Shown in pieces: positions 1 to 8,451 of a DNA stretch of 56,790 nt (positions are counted from its first letter, which is position 1; every line of letters begins with the position of its first letter). The notes beneath the pieces were generated by a model, which did no database searches, had not been told where the DNA came from, and was given only the letters and a program-made list of their open reading frames with translations. Both the position numbers and the translations under genes were made by a program. This DNA comes from Limnohabitans sp. (GTDB lineage Bacteria > Pseudomonadota > Gammaproteobacteria > Burkholderiales > Burkholderiaceae_C), in NCBI GenBank assembly GCA_009693505.1, contig SHXD01000013.1:1-56790 (forward strand), read 5' to 3'.

Positions 1-1161
1 ATGAACTTCTTGAATGCTGGCATTCCCGTCAAGATGCTCGAAATGAAACAAGAAGCCCTTGACCGAGGCATTGCCACCATTCGCAAAAATTACGAATCGC
101 AAGTTAAAAAAGGCAAGCTCAAGCAAGACAAGTATGAGCAGCGCATGGCCTTGCTCACCACCACATTAAGTTATGACGACATTGGCAGCGCCGACTTGGT
201 CATTGAAGCGGTGTTCGAAGAGATGGGCGTGAAAGAAACTGTCTTTAAGAAACTTGACGAAGTCATGAAGCCAGGTGCCATCTTGGCTTCGAATACGTCC
301 ACTTTAGATGTCAACAAAATTGCGGCCTTTACCAAGCGCCCTGAAGACGTGGTGGGCATGCATTTTTTCAGTCCTGCCAACGTCATGAAGCTGTTGGAAG
401 TTGTTCGAGGCGCTAAAACCAGCAAAGATGTTTTGGCCACTGTCATGGCATTGGGCAAGAAGATCAAGAAAACTTCAGTGGTTTCCGGCGTGTGCGATGG
501 CTTCATTGGCAACCGCATGATTGAACAATACAGCCGTCAAGCAGGCTTCCTTATTGAAGAAGGTTGCACGCCAGCGCAAGTCGACAAGGCCGTTGAAAAA
601 TTTGGTTTTGCCATGGGCCCTTTCCGTATGGGCGATCTGGCAGGCAACGACATTGGTTGGGCCATTCGCAAACGTCGAAATGTCGAGCGCCCAGGCATGA
701 AGTACAGCAAAACAGCCGACCTCTTGTGCGAGATGGGCCGCTATGGTCAAAAGACGGGTGCAGGTTGGTACGACTACCAGGCCGGCAAGCGTGACGCCAT
801 TCCGAGTGCCTTGGTGGTTGAAATGATTGAAAAACACCGCGCTGCGGAAGGCATTAGCACTCGCAAAATTTCTGATGAAGAAATTGTGCAACGCTTGGTG
901 TTCGCTATGGTCAACGAAGCCGCTCATATTTTGGAAGAGGGCATTGCTGGCAAGGCCAGCGACATTGACATGGTCTACCTCACGGGTTATGGCTTCCCCA
1001 TCTTCCGTGGTGGCCCCATGTTGTATGCAGACCAAGTGGGCCTGTTCAATGTGGCAGAAGCCATGAAACGCTTTGCTAAAAATCCTCACGACGATGCCGC
1101 ATTTTGGCAACCCGCTCCTCTGCTAGCCCGCTTGGTGGCAGACGGCAAAACATTCAACTGA
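1..1161 (+). CDS. 3-hydroxyacyl-CoA dehydrogenase part of a multifunctional beta-oxidation protein (5' partial)
   Basis: C-terminal 386 residues of an FadB/FadJ-type protein that oxidises L-3-hydroxyacyl-CoA to 3-ketoacyl-CoA with NAD. The frame is open to base 1, and the first Met matches an internal Met that follows the NAD-binding glycine loop in this family, so the enoyl-CoA hydratase half and the Rossmann glycines lie upstream of the window. Visible here are the I-E-A-V-F-E motif (about 68-73), the catalytic His121 in G-M-H-F-F-S-P, and two 3HCDH C-terminal domains with G-D-L-A-G-N-D and G-R-Y-G-Q-K-T-G-A-G-W. The thiolase gene follows after 15 bases, so the two beta-oxidation steps are coded together. 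Family assignment is firm; the exact paralogue (FadB or FadJ) is not decided. Confidence 0.93.
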   Translation: MNFLNAGIPVKMLEMKQEALDRGIATIRKNYESQVKKGKLKQDKYEQRMALLTTTLSYDDIGSADLVIEAVFEEMGVKETVFKKLDEVMKPGAILASNTSTLDVNKIAAFTKRPEDVVGMHFFSPANVMKLLEVVRGAKTSKDVLATVMALGKKIKKTSVVSGVCDGFIGNRMIEQYSRQAGFLIEEGCTPAQVDKAVEKFGFAMGPFRMGDLAGNDIGWAIRKRRNVERPGMKYSKTADLLCEMGRYGQKTGAGWYDYQAGKRDAIPSALVVEMIEKHRAAEGISTRKISDEEIVQRLVFAMVNEAAHILEEGIAGKASDIDMVYLTGYGFPIFRGGPMLYADQVGLFNVAEAMKRFAKNPHDDAAFWQPAPLLARLVADGKTFN

Positions 1162-1176
1162 TCAGAGGTATACAAA

Positions 1177-2352
1177 ATGTCCAACGCCGTCATTGTTTCG
1201 ACCGCACGCACGCCTCTGGCCAAAAGCTGGAAGGGCGCATTCAACATGACCCATGGTGCCACTTTGGGTGGCCATGCGGTACAGCACGCTATTCAACGCG
1301 CAGGCATCGACGCCGCAGAAGTTGAAGACGTCATCATGGGTTGCGCCACACCTGAAGGTGCCACAGGCGCCAACATTGCGCGTCAAATTGCATTGAAAGC
1401 AGGTCTGCCAATTTCTGTTTCCGGCATGACCGTCAATCGTTTTTGTTCATCTGGTTTGCAGACCATCGCATTGGCTGCGCAGCGCATCATTGCGGGTGAA
1501 GGCCAGGTCTATGTTGCCGGTGGTGTCGAAAGTATTTCTTGCGTGCAGCAAGAAGCCAATCAACACATGCTGCAAGATTTGGCGCTGGCCAAAATGAAGC
1601 CCGAGATCTACTGGAACATGTTGCAAACAGCAGAACAAGTTGCCAAGCGTTACAAAATTTCACGTGATCGCATGGACGAATACGGTGCTGGCAGCCAACA
1701 AAAAGCATGCGCCGCACAAGCCGCTGGCCTATTCAATGACGAAATTGCCCCTATCACCGTGTCCTCAGGTGTTATCGATAAAGTCATGGGCCTCATGACC
1801 AAGCAAGTCACCGTCAGCGTAGACGAAGGTTTGCGTGAAGGCACCACCATCGAAGCTATTTCTGGCTTGCGATCTGCACTGCCAGGTGGTTTGGTCACCG
1901 CGGGCAATGCCAGTCAGTTCTCTGACGGCGCTGGTGCTTGCGTCCTGATGGACGAAAAATTGGCAGAGCAACGTGGTTTGAAACCTCTTGGCCGTTTCTT
2001 GGGCTTTGCGGTTGCTGGTTGCGAACCCGATGAAATGGGCATTGGCCCTGTGTATGCAGTGCCAAAGGCTTTGGCACGCTTGGGACTCAAGGTTTCCGAC
2101 ATTGACTTGTGGGAGCTGAACGAAGCCTTCGCAGTTCAAGTCTTGTATTGCCGCGATACCCTGGGCATTCCACCCGATCGCCTCAACGTCAATGGCGGCG
2201 CCATTGCGGTGGGTCACCCCTACGGTGTCAGCGGTCAGCGTTTAACCGGACATGCTTTGATTGAAGGCAAACGCCGTGGCGCCAAGCGTGTGGCTGTCAC
2301 CATGTGCATTGGCGGCGGCATGGGTGCTTGCGGCATTTTCGAAGTACTCTGA
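1177..2352 (+). CDS. acetyl-CoA acyltransferase (thiolase)
   Basis: A 391-residue thiolase, the usual length for the family, which cleaves 3-ketoacyl-CoA with CoA in the last step of beta-oxidation. The three catalytic signatures are intact: nucleophile Cys90 in N-R-F-C-S-S-G, His347 in G-H-P-Y-G-V-S-G, and Cys377 in M-C-I-G-G-G-M-G. The start is supported by AGAGGT eight bases upstream of the ATG. It lies 15 bases after the 3-hydroxyacyl-CoA dehydrogenase gene and is probably co-transcribed with it. A hairpin at 2370-2404 follows. The sequence resembles FadA/FadI-type degradative thiolases more than PhaA, but substrate chain length cannot be read from it. Confidence 0.95.
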   Translation: MSNAVIVSTARTPLAKSWKGAFNMTHGATLGGHAVQHAIQRAGIDAAEVEDVIMGCATPEGATGANIARQIALKAGLPISVSGMTVNRFCSSGLQTIALAAQRIIAGEGQVYVAGGVESISCVQQEANQHMLQDLALAKMKPEIYWNMLQTAEQVAKRYKISRDRMDEYGAGSQQKACAAQAAGLFNDEIAPITVSSGVIDKVMGLMTKQVTVSVDEGLREGTTIEAISGLRSALPGGLVTAGNASQFSDGAGACVLMDEKLAEQRGLKPLGRFLGFAVAGCEPDEMGIGPVYAVPKALARLGLKVSDIDLWELNEAFAVQVLYCRDTLGIPPDRLNVNGGAIAVGHPYGVSGQRLTGHALIEGKRRGAKRVAVTMCIGGGMGACGIFEVL

Positions 2353-2369
2353 ACTTTAATTTCATTGGC

Positions 2370-2408
2370 AACGGGCGTCCCGCAAATCATGCAGGTCGCC
2401 CGTTTTAA
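2370..2408 (+). terminator. probable terminator or attenuator after the thiolase gene
   Basis: An 8-bp GC-rich stem, AACGGGCG at 2370-2377 pairing with CGCCCGTT at 2397-2404, is followed by TTAATT. The loop is long (19 bases) and partly self-complementary, so the structure is weaker than a classical terminator. It sits between the thiolase and acyl-CoA dehydrogenase genes and may reduce read-through. Confidence 0.5.
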
Positions 2409-2425
2409 TTAGGACATCCACTGAC

Positions 2426-4276
2426 ATGAGCCTTCGGTCAACTTTAGATTTTTTGCTGTACGAATGGTTGGACGTAACCAGCCTGCAGCAACGCGAACGA
2501 TTTTCCGACCACAGCCGAGAAACTTTTGACGCCGTTCTTGACACCTGCGAGCGCATCGCAAAAGAAAAATACGCGCCCTTCAATCGTTTGGTGGATACCG
2601 AAGAACCGCGCTTCGATGGTGAGAAAGTCATTCTTCCTCAAGCTACGCACGATGCACAAAAAGCCTATGCAGAATCTGGCATGCTCAGTGCAGCGCAAGA
2701 TTACGACATCGGTGGCATGCAATTGCCCTATACGCTGGAGGCAGCAGCCAACTCATTTTTTGCCATGGCTTCAGTCAGCATGGGCTCCGGCTTATTGACA
2801 GTTGGCAATGCCAATTTGCTCATGGCGCATGGGACTGATTTACAGCGCCAAGTGTTTGCATTGAATGAGTTCTCTGGCAGATGGTCTGGGACCATGTGTT
2901 TGTCTGAACCACAAGCGGGTTCGTCACTCAGTGATGTCATGACCCGAGCCACACCAGACGGTGATGCCTATGCTTTAGACCCCTTAGGCGCACGTTATCG
3001 TCTGAGGGGCAACAAAATGTGGATTTCTGCTGGCGATCACGAACTGACTGAAAACATCATTCATTTGGTATTGGCCAAGATACCCGATGCCGATGGCAAA
3101 TTAATTCCTGGCGTACGAGGTATTTCTCTTTTCATTGTGCCCAAGAAAATGGTCAACACCCAAGCAGAGCTTTCGGGTGAGCGCAACGATGTTGCCTTAG
3201 CAGGCTTGAATCACAAGTGCGGATGGCGCGGCACGACCAACACCTTGCTCAATTTTGGCGAAGGCAAGTTCCGAGTTAAAACAGACAACACAGCCAGTGA
3301 TGGATCAGGTGCCGTCGGTTATTTGGTAGGTGAGCCAGGCCGCGGTTTAAGTTACATGTTCCACATGATGAACGAAGCGCGCATTGGCGTTGGCATGGCA
3401 GCCACCATGTTGGGCATGGCAGGCTACGAAGCCAGTTTGGAATATGCCAAAAATCGACCCCAAGGTCGTCCGGTTGCGGGCGGTAGTCATAAGGTCGTGA
3501 AAGATGCCGCACAGGCACAGGTTCGTATCATTGAGCATGCCGACATCAAGCGCATGTTGCTGGCCCAAAAGTCCTACAGCGAAGGCGCCTTGGCGCTTGA
3601 GTTGTATTGCGCAAAATTGGTAGATGAACAACACACCGGTAGCGCCAACGTTGCCGATGAAGCCAGACTGTTATTGGAGGTTTTGACACCCATCGCTAAA
3701 AGCTGGCCCAGCGAATGGTGTCTTGAGGCCAATAGCTTGGCCATTCAAATTCATGGTGGCTATGGTTACACCCGCGATTTCCCCGTTGAGCAGTACTGGC
3801 GCGACAACCGCTTGAACATGATTCATGAAGGCACGCATGGCATTCAGGGCATGGACTTGCTGGGACGCAAAGTTTTGATGGAAGAGGGCAGGGGCGTGCA
3901 TTTACTCGGGGCTCGAATGAGAGAGACAGCGGACAAAGCCATGGTGTTCGCAGATTTGGCCGCAGATGCCAAGGCCCTCAACACAGCTTTACAAAAAGTC
4001 ATTGCAGCCACGCAAATGGCCTGGTCTTCTGGCCAACCTCAAGAAGCTTTGGCCAATGCAGTGCCGTACCTACAAGCTTTTGGCCATTTGGTATTGGCAT
4101 GGATTTGGTTGGATGTCAGTGCTTCATGCAGGGGCGCACAGACGCCTGCCCAAACTGGTCGTCAGGCTGCTGCCAAGTATTTCTATCATTACGAACTGCC
4201 CAAAATTGATGCATGGTTGCAAGTTGTCAGCAACCGCGACATGACTTGTGCCAATTTGGCAGAGGATGCTTTCTAA
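2426..4276 (+). CDS. acyl-CoA dehydrogenase, large (about 600 residue) type
   Basis: A 616-residue flavoprotein of the acyl-CoA dehydrogenase family; its FAD-dependent reaction forms the 2,3-double bond of acyl-CoA and feeds the hydratase/dehydrogenase coded upstream. Visible are the FAD/substrate motif C-L-S-E-P-Q-A-G-S-S (about 155-165), the helical C-terminal ACAD region, and the likely catalytic Glu468 in M-I-H-E-G-T-H-G-I-Q-G-M-D. About 120 residues follow that Glu, as in the group with an extra C-terminal helical domain. AGGAC upstream supports the ATG at 2426. The next gene follows after 32 bases. Chain-length preference is unknown. Confidence 0.93.
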   Translation: MSLRSTLDFLLYEWLDVTSLQQRERFSDHSRETFDAVLDTCERIAKEKYAPFNRLVDTEEPRFDGEKVILPQATHDAQKAYAESGMLSAAQDYDIGGMQLPYTLEAAANSFFAMASVSMGSGLLTVGNANLLMAHGTDLQRQVFALNEFSGRWSGTMCLSEPQAGSSLSDVMTRATPDGDAYALDPLGARYRLRGNKMWISAGDHELTENIIHLVLAKIPDADGKLIPGVRGISLFIVPKKMVNTQAELSGERNDVALAGLNHKCGWRGTTNTLLNFGEGKFRVKTDNTASDGSGAVGYLVGEPGRGLSYMFHMMNEARIGVGMAATMLGMAGYEASLEYAKNRPQGRPVAGGSHKVVKDAAQAQVRIIEHADIKRMLLAQKSYSEGALALELYCAKLVDEQHTGSANVADEARLLLEVLTPIAKSWPSEWCLEANSLAIQIHGGYGYTRDFPVEQYWRDNRLNMIHEGTHGIQGMDLLGRKVLMEEGRGVHLLGARMRETADKAMVFADLAADAKALNTALQKVIAATQMAWSSGQPQEALANAVPYLQAFGHLVLAWIWLDVSASCRGAQTPAQTGRQAAAKYFYHYELPKIDAWLQVVSNRDMTCANLAEDAF

Positions 4277-4308
4277 TTTTCGAATCTACTTTTTACAAAG
4301 GACAAAAC

Positions 4309-5100
4309 ATGACTCGCACCGTCAAACAACTATTCGACTTAACAGGTCAAACTGCGCTGGTCACGGGTGGCTCTCGGGGTCTTGGGCTTCAAATGGCCCA
4401 TGCACTCGGTGAAGCCGGCGCACGATTGATGTTGAGTTCGCGCAAGGCTGCAGATTTAGAAGAGGCTGTGGCCGAGCTCAAAGCGGCGGGCATAGAGGCT
4501 GACTACATTGCCGCCGATTGTGGGCAAGAAGAAGACATTCGCCGCTTGGCCCATGAAACAGTTCAAAAATTAGGCCGCATTGACATTTTGCTGAACAACG
4601 CCGGCGCTTCTTGGGGTGCTGCAGCCGAAGTTCATCCTGTGTCAGCTTGGGACAAAGTCATGAATTTGAATGTTCGTGGCTATTTCATTTTGGCCCAAGA
4701 AGTTGCCAACCTGTCTATGATTCCCAACAGACATGGCCGAATTTTGAACGTTGCTTCCATTGCTGGTTTGGCAGGCAATCCGCCTGAGATGCAAACCATT
4801 GCCTACAACACGTCCAAGGGTGCTGTGGTGAATTTCACCAAGGCCTTGGCAGGCGAGTGGGGTAAATACGGCATCACGGTCAACGCCATTTGTCCTGGCT
4901 TTTTTCCCAGCAAAATGACTTACGGTTTGCTCGAAAAAATGGGTGTAGAGAACATGGCCAGCCATGCGCCTCTTTTGCGTTTGGGCGACGATGAAGACCT
5001 GAAGGGTCTTACCCTGCTGTATGCAAGCGAAGCTGGAAAACACATCACGGGTCAGTGGTTGGCGGTTGACGGTGGCGTTAGTGCCATCATTGGCGGGTAA
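4309..5100 (+). CDS. short-chain dehydrogenase/reductase
   Basis: A 263-residue classical SDR, an NAD(P)-dependent oxidoreductase. It has the coenzyme motif T-G-G-S-R-G-L-G (19-26), N-N-A-G (96-99), and the catalytic Ser150, Tyr166 and Lys170 in Y-N-T-S-K. The frame extends upstream to 4213, but the ATG at 4309 is preferred: it has AAAGGAC 6 bases upstream, and a longer start would overlap the acyl-CoA dehydrogenase gene. In this setting it could act on a 3-hydroxyacyl- or other hydroxy-intermediate. The substrate is not visible. Confidence 0.92.
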   Translation: MTRTVKQLFDLTGQTALVTGGSRGLGLQMAHALGEAGARLMLSSRKAADLEEAVAELKAAGIEADYIAADCGQEEDIRRLAHETVQKLGRIDILLNNAGASWGAAAEVHPVSAWDKVMNLNVRGYFILAQEVANLSMIPNRHGRILNVASIAGLAGNPPEMQTIAYNTSKGAVVNFTKALAGEWGKYGITVNAICPGFFPSKMTYGLLEKMGVENMASHAPLLRLGDDEDLKGLTLLYASEAGKHITGQWLAVDGGVSAIIGG

Positions 5101-5108
5101 GATTCTGC

Positions 5109-5537
5109 ATGAGCATTCCATTTGGCGTCCACATTCCATTTGTAGACAACCTCGGCTTCACACTTGAGAAGTTTGAAAACGGTCACTCTGAGTTGCATTT
5201 CAGACCTCGATCCGAGCATCTCAACTCATATGACGTCACACATGGCGGCGCGGTCATGACACTGCTTGATGTTGTGATGGCCACCGCCGCCCGAAGTGTT
5301 GAGCAAGACATGGGCGTGGTCACCATTGAGATGAAGACGAGTTTCATGCGACCTGCCAAGGTCACCAATGACGAACACTTAGTGGCCAAAGGATTGCTGC
5401 TGCTCAGAACCAAAACCATGATCTTTACCGAAGGCAAGGTCTATGATGCAGCCGGACAGCTGTGTGCTCACGCTACAGGCACTTTCAAATATGTGAAGCG
5501 AACGCCTTCGGTCACATCGCCCATTTCAACCGATTAG
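5109..5537 (+). CDS. PaaI-family hotdog thioesterase
   Basis: A 142-residue single hotdog-fold protein. The signature T-H-G-G-A-V-M-T-L-L-D (44-54) matches the PaaI/YdiI thioesterases, in which the acidic residue (Asp54 here) takes part in hydrolysis of acyl- or aryl-CoA thioesters. It starts 8 bases after the SDR stop and ends 12 bases before the next start, so it is inside the acyl-CoA operon. A housekeeping role, releasing CoA from stalled intermediates, is plausible but inferred. Confidence 0.88.
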   Translation: MSIPFGVHIPFVDNLGFTLEKFENGHSELHFRPRSEHLNSYDVTHGGAVMTLLDVVMATAARSVEQDMGVVTIEMKTSFMRPAKVTNDEHLVAKGLLLLRTKTMIFTEGKVYDAAGQLCAHATGTFKYVKRTPSVTSPISTD

Positions 5538-5549
5538 AAAGAAACCAAC

Positions 5550-6566
5550 ATGCCTACCAATCACGCCATCGTTTTAGACAACCGCCCTGAAGCTGAAGTC
5601 TCAACTTCCAACTTCAAAATGATCACGGCAGAAACGCCTGCATTGCAAGATGGGCAAGTCTTGGTCAAACACCATTACCTCAGCCTCGACCCCTACATGC
5701 GCGGCCGCATGAATGCCGGTAAAAATTATGCCCAACCTCAGCCTCTGGGTGAACCCATGATAGGCGGCACTGTGGGCGAAGTTGCTGAAAGTAAAAATGC
5801 AAAGTTCACGGTGGGTCAAACAGTCCAATGTATGGGCGGCTGGCAAGCATACAGCGTGATCAACGCAGACGCGCCCGGCGCACTCAAGCATGTCAACGCT
5901 GAAAAAATCTCGATGAGCCATTATCTTGGCGCAGTGGGCATGCCCGGTGTCACAGCTTGGTATGGGCTGAACAAAATCATTCAAGCCAAACCAGGTGCCA
6001 CTGTGACTGTCAGTGCTGCCAGCGGTGCGGTGGGCAGTGCCTATGGTGCATTGGCCAAAGCGCGTGGTTTTCGCGTGGTGGGCATTGCCGGTGGCAAGGC
6101 CAAATGCGAGTACGTCGTCAATGAATTGGGCTTTGATGCTTGCGTTGATTACAAAGCACACACTGATTACATCTCCTTGTCGAAAGCCTTGCGCGATGCA
6201 TGCCCCAATGGCATTGACGGTCATTTTGAAAATGTAGGCGGCATGGTGTTAGATGCCGTCATGTTGCGTGCCAATGATTTTTCGCGCATTGCTGTGTGCG
6301 GCATGATTGCTGGCTACAACGGTGAGCCCCTGGCCATGACCAACCCCACCGTGATTTTGAAGAGCCGCATGACTATTGAGGGCTTCATTGTGAGTGAGCA
6401 CATGGAAGTTTGGCCTGAAGCTTTGGCTGAATTGGCTGAGCTGATTGCCAGCGGTAAGTTCAATCCTAGACAAACCATTGCTCAAGGTTTAGCGTCTGCA
6501 CCTGAAGCTTTCATGGGCTTGCTCAAAGGCCATAACTTTGGCAAGCAAGTGGTCAAGTTGATTTAA
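5550..6566 (+). CDS. zinc-independent medium-chain NADP-dependent oxidoreductase
   Basis: A 338-residue MDR protein of the leukotriene-B4-dehydrogenase/prostaglandin-reductase (PTGR, CurA-like) group, which reduces activated C=C bonds of enones with NADPH. Visible are the substrate-pocket motif L-S-L-D-P-Y-M-R-G-R-M (about 46-56), G-M-P-G-V-T-A-W-Y-G-L, and the nucleotide-binding S-A-A-S-G-A-V-G-S. The zinc-ligand residues of alcohol dehydrogenases are absent. AGAAAG precedes the ATG. It lies in the same + strand run as the thioesterase and GST genes, so a role in saturating or detoxifying unsaturated intermediates is likely but not proven. Confidence 0.9.
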   Translation: MPTNHAIVLDNRPEAEVSTSNFKMITAETPALQDGQVLVKHHYLSLDPYMRGRMNAGKNYAQPQPLGEPMIGGTVGEVAESKNAKFTVGQTVQCMGGWQAYSVINADAPGALKHVNAEKISMSHYLGAVGMPGVTAWYGLNKIIQAKPGATVTVSAASGAVGSAYGALAKARGFRVVGIAGGKAKCEYVVNELGFDACVDYKAHTDYISLSKALRDACPNGIDGHFENVGGMVLDAVMLRANDFSRIAVCGMIAGYNGEPLAMTNPTVILKSRMTIEGFIVSEHMEVWPEALAELAELIASGKFNPRQTIAQGLASAPEAFMGLLKGHNFGKQVVKLI

Positions 6567-6595
6567 CTTTGCGAGCCATTTGAATAGGAATTGCC

Positions 6596-7531
6596 ATGAG
6601 CCAACTGATCTTGCACCATTATCCAACTTCGCCTTTTGCTGAAAAAATTCGTCTGATTTTGGGCTACAAGAAGTTGGCTTGGCAAAGTGTGATCATTCCC
6701 AGAATCATGCCTAAACCAGACCTCACGGCACTCACCGGCGGTTATCGCCGTACTCCCGTTATGCAAATTGGCGCAGATATTTATTGCGATACTGCCTTGA
6801 TTGCCGATGTGCTAGAAAAGATAGCACCCGCACCCAGTCTGTATCCATCGCCGGTCAATGGCGCTTCTAGAATTGTGGCGCAGTGGGCAGACAGCCAAGT
6901 TTTCTCTGCTGCCATGGCCTACAACTTTCAGCCAGCTGGCATTGCGGATGTGTTTGCGGGTGTGCCTGAAGAAGGCATTCAAGCCTTTGTGGCAGACCGC
7001 GCTGCCATGCGAGGGGGTGCTCCGCGCATGGCCATTGGAGAAGGTACAAGTACATACAAGAGTCAGTTACGCCGACTGTCTGACATGCTCACTGAGCATG
7101 CTTATTTGCTGGGCAATGTACCCAGCACTGCCGATTTTTCTGCTTACCACCCTATGTGGTTTACCTTAGAACGTGCGCCCAGTTTGTCTGGTATTTTGGA
7201 TGCTACGCCTTTGCTGAAAGATTGGATGACACGCATGAAAGCCATCGGTCATGGCGTTCATGAAAAGATGACATCTGAGCAAGCCTTAGGAGTGGCAAAT
7301 CAAGCGACACCCATCGATGTCACTCAAATGCCCTTTGTCAATGAGCATGGCATTGATTTGGGGTCGGAAGTCACCGTCACCGCTGACAATTTTGGACTAG
7401 AGCCTACTCAAGGCTTCTTGGTGGCTGCTACCAAAACACGGCTCACACTGCGCCGCGAAGACAATCGCACTGGCACAGTTCATGTTCATTTTCCACGCAA
7501 TGGATTTATTTTGAAGAAGGTCAAATCATGA
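6596..7531 (+). CDS. glutathione S-transferase family protein with extra C-terminal domain
   Basis: The N-terminal thioredoxin-like fold is clear (Y-P-T-S-P-F-A-E-K-I-R at about 10-20, the position of the GST active site, with Pro-Val near 61-62 as the cis-Pro), followed by an all-helical GST C-domain to about residue 230. At 311 residues it is about 90 longer than a usual GST. The tail (about 235-311) is rich in predicted beta strands (V-T-V-T-A-D-N, R-L-T-L-R-R-E-D, V-H-V-H-F-P-R). AGGAA supports the start. Its stop overlaps the next start as ATGA, so the GST and the following SDR are translationally coupled. The substrate is unknown. Confidence 0.85.
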   Translation: MSQLILHHYPTSPFAEKIRLILGYKKLAWQSVIIPRIMPKPDLTALTGGYRRTPVMQIGADIYCDTALIADVLEKIAPAPSLYPSPVNGASRIVAQWADSQVFSAAMAYNFQPAGIADVFAGVPEEGIQAFVADRAAMRGGAPRMAIGEGTSTYKSQLRRLSDMLTEHAYLLGNVPSTADFSAYHPMWFTLERAPSLSGILDATPLLKDWMTRMKAIGHGVHEKMTSEQALGVANQATPIDVTQMPFVNEHGIDLGSEVTVTADNFGLEPTQGFLVAATKTRLTLRREDNRTGTVHVHFPRNGFILKKVKS

Positions 7532-8430
7532 TTCGCAATTTTGAAAATAAAACGGCTGTTTTAACGGGCGGCGGTTCTGGTTTTGGTTTGGAATGTGCTC
7601 GCATTGCAGCCAGGCTCAAAATGAATGTGGTCTTGGTCGATGTGCAACAAGACGCGCTCGACAAAGCCGAAGCTGAAATCAAAGCCTTGGGTGTCAAAGT
7701 GTTTGCTAAACGCGTTGACGTTTCCAATGCTGAGCAAATGGAAGCTTTGGCCAAAGACGTTGTTGCGCATTTTGGTGTGCCGCATTTTGTCTTCAACAAT
7801 GCAGGTGTAGGTTCAGGCGGTTTGGTTTGGGAAAACTCTGTGGCCGATTGGCAGTGGGTTTTGGGTGTCAATGTTTGGGGTGTGGTGCATGGGGTGCGCT
7901 TGTTCACGCCCATGATGTTGGATGCCGCTAAAAAAGACCCTCATTACCAAGGTCACATCGTCAATACAGCCAGCATGGCCGGCTTGCTGACTGCGCCCAA
8001 CATGGGCGTCTACAACGTCAGCAAACATGCCGTGGTAGCTTTGACTGAAACCTTGTACCAAGATTTGAAATTGGTCTCTGATCGGGTCAGTGCCAGCGTT
8101 TTGTGTCCTTACTTTGTGCCCACTGGCATCAGTCAGAGCCATCGCAACCGTCCTGCCGATTTGCCCCATCAAAAGGCCACCAAGAGCCAATTGATTGGTC
8201 AAGCCATGAGCAACAAAGCTGTTAGCAGTGGCAAGGTTTCTGCGGCTCAAATGGCAGAATTGGTGTTTGAGGCCGTTGCCAACGATCAGTTTTATATTTA
8301 CAGCCATCCACAGGCTTTGGGTAACGTCCAAACTCGCATGGAAGCCATTGTTCAGCAGCAAAATCCGCCCAATCCTTTTGCATCCCGCCCCGATATTGGT
8401 GAAAAACTCAAGGCCGAGCTGCGGGGTTAA
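7528..8430 (+). CDS. short-chain dehydrogenase/reductase
   Basis: A 300-residue SDR with the coenzyme motif T-G-G-G-S-G-F-G (13-20), N-N-A-G near 90-93, and catalytic Tyr162 and Lys166 in Y-N-V-S-K. V-D-V following the second strand near 35 suggests NAD(H) rather than NADP(H) as the natural cofactor, which is a weak inference. AAGGT lies 7-8 bases before the ATG, and the start overlaps the GST stop by four bases. It is the last gene of the acyl-CoA/redox run; tex follows after 21 bases. The substrate is unknown. Confidence 0.9.
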   Translation: MIRNFENKTAVLTGGGSGFGLECARIAARLKMNVVLVDVQQDALDKAEAEIKALGVKVFAKRVDVSNAEQMEALAKDVVAHFGVPHFVFNNAGVGSGGLVWENSVADWQWVLGVNVWGVVHGVRLFTPMMLDAAKKDPHYQGHIVNTASMAGLLTAPNMGVYNVSKHAVVALTETLYQDLKLVSDRVSASVLCPYFVPTGISQSHRNRPADLPHQKATKSQLIGQAMSNKAVSSGKVSAAQMAELVFEAVANDQFYIYSHPQALGNVQTRMEAIVQQQNPPNPFASRPDIGEKLKAELRG

Positions 8431-8451
8431 AAATAGAAAATATCCTTCGAG

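Noticed and set aside
475-1110. A long open frame on the - strand inside the 3-hydroxyacyl-CoA dehydrogenase gene.
   Set aside because: It is antisense to a clear enzyme, has no family features and no ribosome site; it is a by-product of the coding sequence on the other strand.
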